This document shows positions 22,490 to 34,300 of a stretch of DNA of 64,000 nucleotides, piece after piece. Within the stretch, counting starts at the first letter, position 1. Each line of letters begins with the position of its first letter. A program made the translations under genes and the position numbers. The notes below the pieces were generated by a model, which saw only the letters and a list, made by a program, of their open reading frames with translations, was not told the origin of the DNA and searched no databases. Source of the stretch: Ophiosphaerella korrae (lineage: Eukaryota; Ascomycota; Dothideomycetes; Pleosporales; Phaeosphaeriaceae); the NCBI GenBank assembly GCA_028456385.1, contig JALNQF010000084.1, forward strand, positions 62,001 through 126,000, written 5' to 3'.

Positions 22490-23966
22490 CTAAATCGTAT
22501 CTTCATTGAGTTGCATTTGTATCCGCAATGCCTCTTGTTCCCAGAATTCAGCTGCTTGCTCAGCCCCGCGCCGTCCGCCAAATTGAACATCTCCCTCTTC
22601 ACCCTCTGCACCGTCCATGAGACGTTGGAAACATGCTTTTTGTTTTGGGTCGTTAAAATGTGCATAGGGGTGGGCAGGATTCAACCAAGCGCCACAAAGG
22701 TAGCAGAAGTGCGTTTCGCATTGCGCACAGGTCATATCTAGTGCCATATTTCAGCGGTTGCCGTGTTGGTTTTTCAGCATCTACGAACTTACGGTTACAG
22801 CCATATGATTTTTGACAAGGAACTGCGCAATAGGGGCATGGCGAAGTACTCTTGAGTATGAAATTCAGCGAGGCCTGGTCTTCCTCTGTGAGTTGAGTTT
22901 TATCTCGTGGCTCACAGCGCACGAAATCGCCATGCCATGACGCGAGGCAAACGACACAGAACGCAAGCTCGCAATCTTCGCAAACCGCTAGCCGATCCAT
23001 GCCCTTGACGCCGATTACCCGCTTTTGTAATCCCACTTCCGGGTCCGTTGTCGTTTCTTTCGTTGTCACCTCTGCTTCGGCTTCTGAATCAGACTCATCC
23101 ATTTCGGCGACATTGATAATTTTGGGATATTTTTTAGTTCGCATAGCGCCTTGACACCATGATCGCGGACAAAATAAAACCGTCGGGTCTGACTCAATTT
23201 TCTTCTTTCTCTTGATCTTCGCGTATCGCTCTACTGTCTCTCGTGCCAGTGGAATCTGCAGTAACTCCTTAGGCGACAACAATCGATCCTTCTTCAGCTT
23301 GCTACGACCAGACTTGCCGCATTCCGTTGACATACACTTCACATTGTTCACATCCCCTTCCTTGATGCAATTGCTGTAGTAATTCTGGAGACAGGCTATG
23401 CAGAACACATGGCTGCAGCGCTCCATTCGGTAGCACGTTGAGCCTTTTTTAGGTTCTAGACATACTTCACAATCAAACGTCTCTTTATCAAACAACTTTC
23501 GCTTCAATTTCTTGCTGTGATCCACAAGATCGTCTCTCATATCCAGTGGCAATATGAGCTCCTCTAGGCCGAACGCAACCTGTGCTTGTTCCTGGAGGGA
23601 GCTGATATACGAGAACAGAATCGTGCTCCTTCCATACTCTTCCCATAGTGACTTCGCTTCTTCTGTAAGTTTCCGTGAAACCGCTGAGGGTAGCCACGGC
23701 GGTGCAGTTGATAATCGTATCGACGGTGGGCTTTCGGCGGGGTATGTGGCTGGTAGGAGGATATCGACATGAAGAGAAGGCAGGTATTGTAACCGTTGTA
23801 TTTCTTGATGTGGCTGAAAAGTGACAAGAATAGGTTTCGATGGTGCTACTAGGATATCCAAAACCGCAGAGTATGACTTAGCGGCGTCGATGGCCAACTC
23901 TGGGTAGATGCTCTGAAGAGTGTCGAGCTCTTCGGCGCGTTCGTCGTCAGCGCCAGCGTCTTCCAT
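22490..23966 (-). CDS. ITT1: RBR-type E3 ubiquitin ligase with RWD domain (Itt1/RNF14-like)
   Basis: RING-between-RING ligase that transfers ubiquitin through a thioester on RING2. Exons 22793..23966 and 22490..22737, 55-bp intron, 473 aa. Domain order: RWD domain at about residues 8-130 (EELDTLQSIYPEL), RING1 (CEVCLEPKKG...CSHVFCIACLQNYY) at about 165-215, IBR region with Cys pairs (CPRSWCQGAM; CEDCELAFCVVCLASWHG), and RING2 (CPYCAVPCQKSYGCNHMTC...HFCYLCG). The Cys of GCNHM is the expected catalytic residue, and the intron falls directly after this GCN. In yeast Itt1 interacts with the translation release factors eRF1 and eRF3. The gene is divergent from CAX4. Confidence 0.92.
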
Positions 23967-24351
23967 GTCGTCTGTCTTCAGAGCCTTATACTAGGTCGTG
24001 AATTTAAATATCACCCTAGGTGGCGGCTATGACTATAATAATATACGCAGCGTCGGAGAGAGGGCGGAGATAACCAAATGTGGATGGGGGCAAAGTTGAG
24101 AAAAAGGGCGTGGCGACTATGGATGGCGGAGGAAGGCAGACGAGCCTTTGGAGTGGCCCATAATGAATAAAGCTCTGCAATTCATTCCCCCCACTGCTCT
24201 TAGGCATCTAGTCTGGCGCCTGGTGAGGTTCTCCAGCAATCATGAGCCATGAGCGTGCATCCACGCCAAGCGACAGACCGGAGCCGAGGATCGTCGTTAT
24301 CACGCATCCTAGTCTAAGACCTCGCTTTCTCAACTTTCACAATAGACCACC
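23967..24351. promoter_or_regulatory. Bidirectional promoter, ITT1 (-) / CAX4 (+)
   Basis: 385 bp between two divergent start codons; no coding region and no recognisable motif stands out. Confidence 0.5.
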
Positions 24352-25145
24352 ATGGAGGAACCTCCGCTTGCTTCGCTGTCATTGACTCATGTCCATTATG
24401 TGTGTATGCTGCGAGACGCTTCACCAGCAGTGCTGACGACTATAGAACCCAGCAGATCGCATTTCGTTCCTTTGTGCCTGGCTGGCCCTCGTACCTCAAG
24501 GGCTATGCGTCGTCTATGCGACCCTGATATGGAGCAACCGCGAGATTGAGATTGCGTTGATGTTTGCAGGGCAAATGGCATGTGAAGCTCTTAACTGGGT
24601 TCTAAAGCGCTACATCAAAGAAGAGCGACCGCGAGGTACGATATCTACGTTGTGCTGTATCTAAAAGAATATACTCACACATCATAGAAATGCATGGGAA
24701 AGGATATGGCATGCCATCATCGCATGCTCAGTTCGTGTCCTTCTTCTCCGTAACTTTGACCTTGTTCCTCCTGTTCCGGCACGTCCCACATCCCACCGAG
24801 ACCCACACTCCATTTACCTTTGGCGGCCGCTTCCTCCTATCGCTTCTTGCTTTGACTTGTGCAGGAGCAGTAGCTATGAGCCGCATATATCTCAGCTATC
24901 ACACCCCCAAGCAGGTTATGGTAGGCATTGCGGCTGGCGCAGTCTTCGCTTTTGTCTGGTTTGGCTTCACTACGTTTTTGAGGAGGACCGGATGGATCGA
25001 ATGGTTGTTAGAAACGTGGATTGCAAGAATGCTTCGTGTGAGAGATCTCGTGGTGCAAGAGGATTTGGTTGATTCTGGCTGGGTACGATGGGTAGAGAGG
25101 AGAGAGAAGCAGAACTTCCGATACCAGGGCAAAAAGAGTAGGTGA
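24352..25145 (+). CDS. CAX4: Dolichyl-diphosphatase (Cax4/Cwh8, PAP2 family)
   Basis: ER-membrane enzyme that hydrolyses dolichyl diphosphate, released in the lumen by N-glycosylation, so that the lipid carrier is recycled. Exons 24352..24399, 24446..24635 and 24688..25145, introns 46 and 52 bp, 231 aa. The PAP2 phosphatase motifs are all present: LKRYIKEERPR (motif 1), GYGMPSSHAQF (motif 2, with the catalytic His) and SRIYLSYHTPKQV (motif 3, nucleophile His). Four to five membrane segments surround them. The start ATG at 24352 sits in ACCATGG and begins MEEPPLASLSLTHV, the family's N-terminus. Length fits the family (yeast 239 aa). Confidence 0.95.
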
Positions 25146-26513
25146 ACGCAAATGTTGCCATGATGTACTTTCAAACGTCAATCAACTCATAACAATTTGC
25201 TTCTGAAGCACATCAGTATCTGCTACCCCCTTTTAGGAGGTTCCATTTCAACCATAACTGGCCTCCAAGCATTGCTGAATTGAAAGTTACGTAAATGCGG
25301 CTCAATCGACCCTGATAATGAACACCAAACATCAGAATTCCATGACTACTGTCCAACCATATTCATATCGCTCACAAGACTTTATAGCAGCGGAGCTAGT
25401 CTTCGTGGTACTTGTGCCTGTTACAAAGTAGAAGGTACCTTCATTGCCTTGAATGAATCCAATTTAACCATGCTCGTGGCTGTTAATAGTTCGTACTTCA
25501 CCCCGTTCATATTGCACCTCACTTGTTCTTACAAGAAGAAGCTTATGACTGACAACTGCATACACCTTTAAAGTTGGCGACTGACTTGACCAGGTTAGAA
25601 ACTGAAGCCCTGAGTTCGTCTCTTCAAAACAGCTCCGCGAATACTCCTCCCGGTGACTGAAAAAAAAAAGTAGAGTTCACTCACATATAACCAAAGCTAG
25701 AAACATACAACAGATAATATGTTGTGGGGTGATATAACCATTTTTTTTTTTAGATTGCTCCTAATTTGTCTATAACCACCTAGAAAAGAGATTGTAGCTA
25801 ATTCAAGTGTCCCCTGGCTGTTGCATCTAGCGTGGCCTATCTCTCACTTTTTTAGTTGACTGAGAGTAATCATTAGATTTACGCGATCGATCCTTTCCTT
25901 AGTTTGGTTCTGGACTTTACTAAATCTGAAATATTGCTTGATTATGAGTAGATTAGCCTGGAACCAGTGGATATTTAGTAAGGAAATTTTGAATATATCG
26001 TTGACCAAAAATACCGAGATCTTTAGTGACGATCTTTTCCGCCATGAAAACACGCTCAAAGCACCACGTTATCGAACGAAATTCAGAACATTGCATCCCA
26101 AGACAGGTAAGTTGAAGCATAAAGAAGCAAGGCTTTGTATGTAAAGATCTTGATCGAGCCTGGATATAAACAAGGGGGTGAGCATACAGAGTTTGAATAT
26201 GCACGTCAACAGAATTAGTCCTAGGAAAGTTAATTTCACATTTTATCAGAGCATGGCTAGGTAGGGCAATCATGAAAATTTACTAATTGGATGATACAAA
26301 GGCAAACACCACCAAATGCCACAGTAAGCAAGATATACCTAGCAGGCGACGAAGATCGGGTACAGCTCCGTCAAAGTTGTGGGAGCTTACAATTTCTCGA
26401 GCGCCACTTTACGAGTTTGGTAGAAAGTTATGCCAAGGTAATGATAGACTAAACACCAAAGATTCTTGGAAATTACTCAGTATGTACAATTCTACTGGCT
26501 GGATAATGGTCAC
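25146..26513. other. AT-rich intergenic stretch, start of the gene-poor region
   Basis: About 1.4 kb, visibly richer in A and T than the flanking genes, with homopolymer runs (for example T10 near 25741-25750). No ORF with convincing features. The last part may hold an unrecognised 3' exon of the degraded membrane-protein gene. Confidence 0.5.
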
Positions 26514-27519
26514 TTACGTCCATGAGAGGCTGGGTGTGATTGCAGGATCCTTGCGCATGATAAACCAAAGCACGTTAGATATCCCCATCAAGGGGCCGAG
26601 GATCTTCTCCGTAACGGAGACGAAGATTGCGAAGATGGCTAGAATGAATGTGCCAATCGCCCCGATCGGTAGGAGCATTGCGAATCCCTCGGAATGTTGG
26701 TGTAAAATCATCTCGTTGTCGAGCGCTGCAACAAGATTGACACACGCCGCTACCAACATGATAGCCAATGGCAACGAGAGCCGTTCGAATAGATTATGTG
26801 TCTTCATGATAGTAAATGCGTAGTATCCTGTCTTCAGCCACGAAGTTAGCTTGGAGAGGGACCACTTCCAACGTCGGAGGATGTAGGTGAAAGTCGTGAA
26901 AATAAAGGCTTTGTACGACCCACTAATGCGAAAGCCCAATATACTGACTATAGTGTAGAACTTGCATAGTATCGTGAATTTTTGGAACCCCTAGGCCCAT
27001 GGCCTGAGCCGTATGCATTGTGGCAACGGCTATGCCCTTGGTATATTCGGCAGTTTCTGCAGGTAGCAATCTCGTTCAAGGGAACTGGTAGAGCTAGCTT
27101 CTTAAAACGGGTTAATTTTTGAAACCGTTGAACTCAAGCTTCTAAATTTATGATCGGTTTCTACAGTTATATTAGGTTAGCCCATGGCCTGTAACTAGGT
27201 AATGTGGTCGTCACGGTGCTTGCCATGGAAGTGTGAGCTTACAAGGATATCTCAATTCATTCACTGTAATGTCAGGAAAGAACAAGCAAGTAGTTTGCTT
27301 AAACTCGATGCCAATAGCATCAGTTGAAGTGCGAAGTAGACAAATATTAGCTTGTGCTGTCGAGGTTTCACAGTTTTCAACCGCAAGGTCGACTTGCGAC
27401 ATCATCGACGAGACTGGTAAGTACCGGTCAAAAGGCGGCAGGGCCATCAATGCCATGTAAGCGCCGGTCAAAATAAAGCAGATTACAGTGCCGTCTACAG
27501 TTGTGATTGGCGTAAACAT
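26514..27519 (-). pseudogene. Multi-exon membrane-protein gene, probably degraded
   Basis: Three coding-like blocks on the minus strand cannot be joined in frame. Block 1 (27243..27519, from ATG) begins MFTPITTVDGTVICF with a hydrophobic segment and ends at donor GTAAGC. Block 2 (about 26938..27070) reads LPAETAEYTKGIAVATM...GLGVPKIHDTMQVLHYSQY. Block 3 (26514..26938) reads GFRISGSYKAFIFTTFTY... with two strong membrane segments (LSLPLAIMLVAACVNLVAAL; LLPIGAIGTFILAIFAIFV) and ends at donor GTAAGT. Blocks 2 and 3 overlap by a one-base frame change without usable splice sites. Blocks 1 and 2 are separated by stops, and the phase of the obvious donor creates a stop at the best acceptor. I do not recognise the family. 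It may instead be an intact gene whose introns I cannot resolve. Confidence 0.45.
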
Positions 27520-29713
27520 TGGAGGACTCCGCCAAGTGGGTGATGTCGCAAGTTAGAGCTCTGCTCCATACAATTCAGGTAAGCTCGCAGCAGTAAGCGA
27601 GCCGCACGAGCCGTTCGAGCTGCTCCACTGTATATAAGTAGCCCAGCTCAGATAGCTCTTCAATCAATGATCATCTCCCACTCATTCCTGAGCTCGCATC
27701 TCGCAACAGGTGACACAATATTGCGTCAGTTGTTTAGCTTGATGCTGTTCGTCATCACAGGGCAACCCACTTATCCTTCTGCATATTCTTTAACACGCAC
27801 ATGGGCAGAATTGATAAATCTGCAAAGTACGAGGCTGGCTATCTTGGTATCCTTCCAACCGCCCCTCGACCCACAGTTCGTCACGTCGCCGTTTTTCAAT
27901 ATTCAAAAAATATACGAAAACTTGATACCTATCTTGTTTAAGTCTTATGAAAAAGAATCTGAATCAATCGATTATACTAAGGCACACGATAGCTGAACAT
28001 TTTGCAATCACTGCTTCAGACTCCAATTTCATTCCACAAGTTTGAAAATATCAGTCTTCCTGGTCAATTGCAATTGCGACGATATCATAAGAAGTCTTGA
28101 AAATTCTAAAACGGCTCAATGTGGTACCACGCGATATCTGAATCAACGGGAAATGCAAACAAGACTGTATGCTATGGTAACGGACCACACGATGGTCGAA
28201 ATAGCGGTTCTTCTTCGGACTTTGAATCGACGTACTGGATCTCGGTCTCCGACAAGTCAGATTTCTATACGATGCAGGATAACTTCCTATCTGGCTGGGC
28301 ATCCTTCGGATATGTAACAACTTTAACGGTTGCAGCCGTAGCAGCCTTTGATGTCAGGCATCACTGGAGTTGCCTTGGGTCTTGAACTACAGGTACCTAC
28401 GTCCAAAACGACGACCTAGGCCTGAAATTGGCGTGTGCGGAAAGTAGAGTTTCCCGTCCGAATCGCACAGTCGCCTCCGTTGTGCTCAACAACGGCCATG
28501 CATCATTTAAACAAGCATGATCATAATCGGGATCGATTATTGTTCACTGGAATAACGACTTATCAGTGTTGAATTGTTACTAGGCAATAATATTCAGGAA
28601 ATATGTAAGGACATCCTACTATGGACTATATTGTTGTCTTTATGCCGTAGCGTGATTCTCAGAAGAGTTATGAGCCGGGAAAAAAAAGTCTTTCACAGAA
28701 TTATAAACTACGGGATACATCGGGATTTCATTATTTTTGTATACATTGTTGTTCTTGTCAGCTTTTGCCAAAATTCGTAGTCTACCGTACCCATCACATA
28801 CTCACGCTGAACGGTAATTTTGCCTTGTATCATTTCCCCATCAAGGTAGTATCATGTAAAATTCATCATATAGGTGTGCATTCGGGGCATAATACTTCAG
28901 GGATGCAATTATTGTTTCGGGGCACACTTGAGAAAGGCTCCGAGCCTCTGTTGATCCACTGTAGGCTGGGGAGACATTAATTTTTCCTATTATGCAGTGT
29001 CGTAGGTTATTGATTTTGAAAGCCTGAGAACTTCCTGTCAGCTGTAACAAAAAATTCTAATAGGTTCATATCCTCTCCGATAGGTTACAGTTATGCTTCT
29101 CATTTCCCCAAGCGCACAATACTCATTCTTAATATTTTGCTATTATATGGAAGATTTAGTTATCTTGTAAACTGTGCCAGTAATCTTCTTGATAACACCG
29201 GGTATATGAGTCCGTCTGATACTTCAATACTACATATCAACATAGATTTTTTTTTTTTGAAGAAATGTGAGCTCAATATGAATTAGAGTAGCAGCATCCC
29301 CTTGTGATGAGTTGACATCATTACTTAACAATATAGATATAGTTGCCTTTGCAAACACCAGATCCTAAGCTCGCGGAATGGCGATTGAGCTGTCAGGGCT
29401 ATTGGAATGCCATCGACCCCGAGGTGGCGAAAAGGTAAAACAGACACTTCAAGCGGTTCTTTTAAGTTTTGGAAGCCTTGGGCCTCTTTCTCTCAGTCTA
29501 GCACCAGTATGTTCATTGGAGCAAAGAGATGATATATCAAGTGGTCTGCCACGATGAAGTATAAGTCATTGCCAACACTCGAGAGCCATGTAGCTGGATA
29601 TGCAGATGCCTGTTCCAGGTATGAGAAATGATCTACAAAGCGATAGTGCATGATTTGTCTCGAACAAAAGCTATTTCGCGACCTGGCCTGAGCCTAGGAG
29701 ACTTCAATGAGAT
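27520..29713. other. AT-rich gene-poor region
   Basis: About 2.2 kb. A TATATAA-type box (about 27630) precedes a 109-codon ORF starting at 27667 on the + strand, and another open stretch runs near 28040-28385, but neither has a recognisable domain or supported splicing. The rest is AT-rich with stops in all frames. Confidence 0.45.
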
Positions 29714-30544
29714 TTACTTGTAAGAGATGGTAGTACGAGCTATCTTGCAAAGCGTCTGATGGATTTTCTTCGAAGACCTTCCGTCATACCATTCCTGTTT
29801 CTCCTCCTTCCATCTGGAGACACCACTCTTACAGGCGCGCTCCACGGCCGTGATATCTAAACCAAGGTTCTGCACCAAGCGACAATGAGTATGGTTTTTG
29901 GAGTCCAAATTAAGCAGTTCAAATGGCCCTGGTCTAGTTGCATCGGGGGGAGCACAGATATTGTGCTTGTTCAATAGATGGTGCTCGACAAACGCGCCGC
30001 TAAACCCCGAGTCAATCGACCAGAAATATTCGCATCTGCTAATGCCGTCATGTATCCCTGCAAATATTTGTTCCAGGGGAGTGGGATCCTTGAGGAGCGA
30101 TACCTGGGACGGTATGTTGGGGTAGTGACGACACAGCCAGAACAGGCCTTGCCGGTACCTTGCACGGGGCTTCATGACTGGAGTTCCCTGTTCCCAGATC
30201 CAGCCAACTAGATATTCTGTCGAGAATGTTGGAAGGATTGTGTCAATTTGGTTATTGCTGCTTAGACAATGGTCGTGTTGTCGTGTATCCAGTTCCTCAA
30301 CTTCAATCGGCTTCATGTTCGGGTCGGATGAAGATGACTCAAGCTTGGTAGTACATGTCTCCTGTAGTTCGCCTTTAACTAATAAAGGGTTGTTTTCTCC
30401 GCCCTCTTCTGTTGACTTGCTCAAGGTGTAACTTTTGTGCTGTAATAATTTGGGTTCATGCTTTGGATTGCGTGAATCCTCCTGCTCATTTGGAATCCCA
30501 ACCTCAGATTGACGGGAGATCTTAACACGCTTGGATGCTCGCAT
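29714..30544 (-). CDS. Unrecognised protein of 276 aa
   Basis: Single open frame starting at the first ATG (MRASKRVKISRQSEV); the frame upstream of it has no ATG. The N-terminal 100 residues are hydrophilic and low in order (Lys/Glu/Ser-rich). The C-terminal 170 residues look folded, with many aromatics (YLVGWIWEQGTP, YRQGLFWLCRHYPNIP, CEYFWSIDSGFSGAFVEHHLL) and several Cys and His residues. The tail is basic. I know no family with this pattern. It is in the gene-poor block and surrounded by non-coding AT-rich DNA. Length and composition favour a real gene, but splicing is untested and it could be part of a larger one. Confidence 0.5.
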   Translation of the reverse strand: MRASKRVKISRQSEVGIPNEQEDSRNPKHEPKLLQHKSYTLSKSTEEGGENNPLLVKGELQETCTTKLESSSSDPNMKPIEVEELDTRQHDHCLSSNNQIDTILPTFSTEYLVGWIWEQGTPVMKPRARYRQGLFWLCRHYPNIPSQVSLLKDPTPLEQIFAGIHDGISRCEYFWSIDSGFSGAFVEHHLLNKHNICAPPDATRPGPFELLNLDSKNHTHCRLVQNLGLDITAVERACKSGVSRWKEEKQEWYDGRSSKKIHQTLCKIARTTISYK

Positions 30545-31395
30545 TGCGCACAAGGATTCACATTGAGGATCCTTGGGTTGTCAATTGTCAATTGTTGAGG
30601 CCTGGAAACGCGGCGCGTTCGGGAACTAAGACTCAACCCCTGAACGCTACGACAGATACAGATTAGGAAAGTGGACCTTTGTGTTCCCTTGATAGAGCTT
30701 CGTGCATTACCATTCACACCAAGTGCATATATCGTACCTCTAAAATAATTGGATTACGTCTGAATCTGAATAGATAAGTAACTACCCAGTAAGAATCGCT
30801 ACAGCCTCAAAAGTCCCTAAAGTTGCACGGTTGCTGGGCGTAATGAGCCAGCATCTCTCATCGGAACTCGCTGCCAGGCATCCTAAAATAGCCTAGGTTT
30901 GCGGGTCCCTAGGTACCTTCCCTTTCTTTCTTACCAAACATCTCGCTGTCTTCACTTGGTTGTGAAAAGTCAAACATAGTACTGCACCGAGATAAGGAAA
31001 ATGGGTTTGCACTGGAGCATTCGACAGTACCCACCTATTTAGCCAACAAGGCGGCAAGGAGGCCAAAATACACGACCCGGAAATAGGGGAATCAAACATT
31101 TTCCAGACCAAGCGGATGCGGAATGATATGCCGATAACAAAGTAACTCAGCACCATACGTGACATACTTCCCCAGTCAAGTACTTTCGCATGATGGGATC
31201 AGACCAAAGATTTCGTTTTCAGATGTGTGAGCGTCATACTTGTTTGTGCCATCTGCAGGAACCATATGGAACATGCTCTCAAAATTTGCAATGCTATCAA
31301 ACCAATGTACTTAATGACAATATCAAAAACATATGAAAAAAAGGACTAGAAAATCAATCGACTAGAATAAACTGTAAGGAGCGAATAAGAGACAA
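30545..31395. other. Intergenic, no gene seen
   Basis: About 850 bp between the 276-aa ORF and the 3' end of the HET-like gene; short ORFs only. The part near 31395 is probably 3' UTR. Confidence 0.5.
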
Positions 31396-34300
31396 TTAGT
31401 TTAACTGTTGTCCCTCGGCCTCACCAACCTGAGCTGTCAGTCCGAAAGGGTGTTGTCTCCTCTTAAAACCAATCTTCACACGGCTGATGCGAGACATACA
31501 GTCCTCGAATCTTGTCTCTATACGCAATACCGTTTCTCTGTAGAATGTGGCAGTTGACCAGTCATACGAGCACCCGATAATGCGTTTCATACCGCCCTCT
31601 GAACCTGCCATTAGGAAGCAGACTGGGGGACGTTCGGCAAGGAAGAGCGTGGCGGTCATGCTTCCTACATAAGGTTAGCTACCTTAGTGTGTTTCGAATT
31701 GAGGTGGATTTCTGACCAGTATCGACAAGCGTGAAGATGCGTTGGTCGCCAGGTCCGGCGCTCTTAGCCTTTTGTACCAGGGTTGCGACAGCCGGATCTG
31801 AGGTGGGATCGTCGGGTATACACTCTCCATGTTCATTTCGATGGTGCCTGGATAATGGTGAAGCTGCAGCAGTCCACTTCATCCTTCCCATTCTTCCACC
31901 AAAGATTTGAGTTTCAATGGTGTCTATGTCCATATATCCCTCAAAGCCAAAGAACCAACACTGTTGATCCCAGAACTTGCCTGAGAACAGTATACGGAGT
32001 AGCCATGGCGATAATCCCATAAGCATCAGGCTGTATATAAGCAATAAGACACCGAAAATAAAGGTGACGTCGAACAGAAGGAAGACAATGGCAAAGAGGA
32101 AGACCACACCACCGAGTCGAAGCATCTTTTCTGCAAGCCAACGCTTCCATGACCTACGTCTGACGTGTGCAACGGGTGCAAATGACTTCCATCTCACGTT
32201 TGCTGCACGGCATCCGTCTAAAATAATGGTGTCGTCCTCTCCCACGCCAGCAATTCCTACATCCTGAGGAAGGATATCCCACAACTTGGCATTGTATGCA
32301 TCATCCATAGAGTGCCAAGGTTGATTGGGGTCTTTTGGCAAGACGCAGATTAGCCGTTCAAGTAGCTGATCACTGCCGTTTGCTAGAGAAAGGCTACGCG
32401 AAAGCATTAGTTATGACCAAGATATTAGATAATGTAAATACTCACCGCGCGAATGCTTGGAAAGCAGAATCAGTGGGGTCAATCTGGGGCCGGACCTGGA
32501 AATATTGTGTCAGTAAAATATCTCGGGGTTAACGAACGAGAAGCTGCGAAAGTGGGCATGATCTGGTCAGTACATAGCCCTCTCGGAGTTAGCTGGAAAT
32601 AGTCTAGACAAACTTGATGTGCATGATAATGCCTCAAGCGTCTAGGTAGGTCTAGATTGCCAGAATTCCTCTTCCGCTCCTCTAAACAGTCTAAGCAGAT
32701 TTCACTTACCCGGAGTAGGCCCATCAGAGCGTAGCTATGGTCTCCCGGGAGATATTGAATGGTTTGCCTCTTATGCAGACACTCCAAAGCAAGAGTGACA
32801 AGTTCGAGTTGATTTAAAATAAGATTGCCTTCGTAATGGTCGACAAGCTATTATTGTTAGCTAACATAGCCTGGTATCCAGAAAACAGGTGACAAACTTG
32901 ACGGGCAGTATGCGCATCATTCTTCCAGACCTTAGCGGCAAACTGGTTTTTTGGAACCGTTATAGGTTGCATGAGGCCATCTCCACGAGTGTAAACCTTT
33001 ATCTCCTTGCCAGCAGGCGCCAACAATATTTCAGGAAAGGTCCAGATACGTTGACCCCACTGCTGCAGCACTTCAAGGAATTTGATCAGCATCGAATGGT
33101 GTGTGAAATCTTCTTATACATACTGAGATCGGTTGTAGTGATACCATGTAGATCGTTCGGCGGACAGCTCACCGCAATGACAAGTGATTGAGCCCCTCTG
33201 ATGACGTCGCAGATCCGATAAACATCATCTTGCAAGGACGCGGCATCGGGCATACAAGAGCATCCTACCCAATAAGCCATCACCCCCGCATTGCGAGCTG
33301 CAGCGTCAGCTATCTGGTGCAGGGCTTTAAGATCCTCGCCACTTTGAAATTGCTCAGCTGTATAAGCAATGAAAATGTAACTCAGGTTCCGTTCAGATTT
33401 GTACTGGGTAATCCTAATCAACTTAATTAGCATATCATAACCTTAGTGAAATACTCGTACATACCAATCTTCGACATTCATGATCATCGCAGGTTCTCCA
33501 AGCTCTCGCAAGAAGCATAGGTATCGTGGTCTCAACACTCGCTCAGCTACTGGGTTGGTTTGACCCAAAGCATAACCACGGGCTCTGTCCATTTCAAGCG
33601 TATTTCTTGCTACTTTGGGATACCCAAAGTATTTGTATGGAACGACATCATAGCCTCCATTGTTTCTACATCGGCCCTCCGCAACGCCCGTGGGGCTAGA
33701 AATCTTGACAACTGTCAACAGATTACTTGGGAAAGTGATGATGTGAACTTACCACCAGCGCAATGACACAAGACGTGATAAACCACTTGAGACAGAGCAT
33801 CGGATAATCTGCTGTATATTAGATGTGGTAGTCGAAGGTGTGTTTATACATACCCTCGCTTGTTGGTTTCCCCGTTTTACTATAATCAATATGGTTGAAA
33901 GGCCAATTTGCTAACCTCATATACAGAGGGGCCACGTTTCGAATGAATGTGCGCCTGTAGGTTGAGGTTGTGTTATCGTCGTAAATGTCATCCACTGTTT
34001 GGACGACAAGCTTCGATACCCGGCCATCCCAGGCGGAGATATAACGGTCGTCGTAATCGCCTGTCCATTCGCGGTCAAATATATCTCGATGGCGATACTT
34101 TCCGAGCTTTTGATAGCCAAGGCCAGGTTTGCGGTAGAAGTTGGGGAATTGCAACTTTACCGTTGTCCAAGGATCAAGAATGTGTGCATAACCCTTCAGG
34201 CGCCTATCAGCTTGGTAAGCGAACTTATATACATAATTTGAGAAAAATATAGCCTTGGAAAGGCGATGCAAGCAATGTGAACTCGTGTATGGCAAAAAGG

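Noticed and set aside
27667..27996. 109-codon + strand ORF preceded by a TATATAA box
   Set aside because: No domain, no consistent signal peptide, and an alternative internal intron is equally possible. It is left uncalled but would be worth testing for expression.
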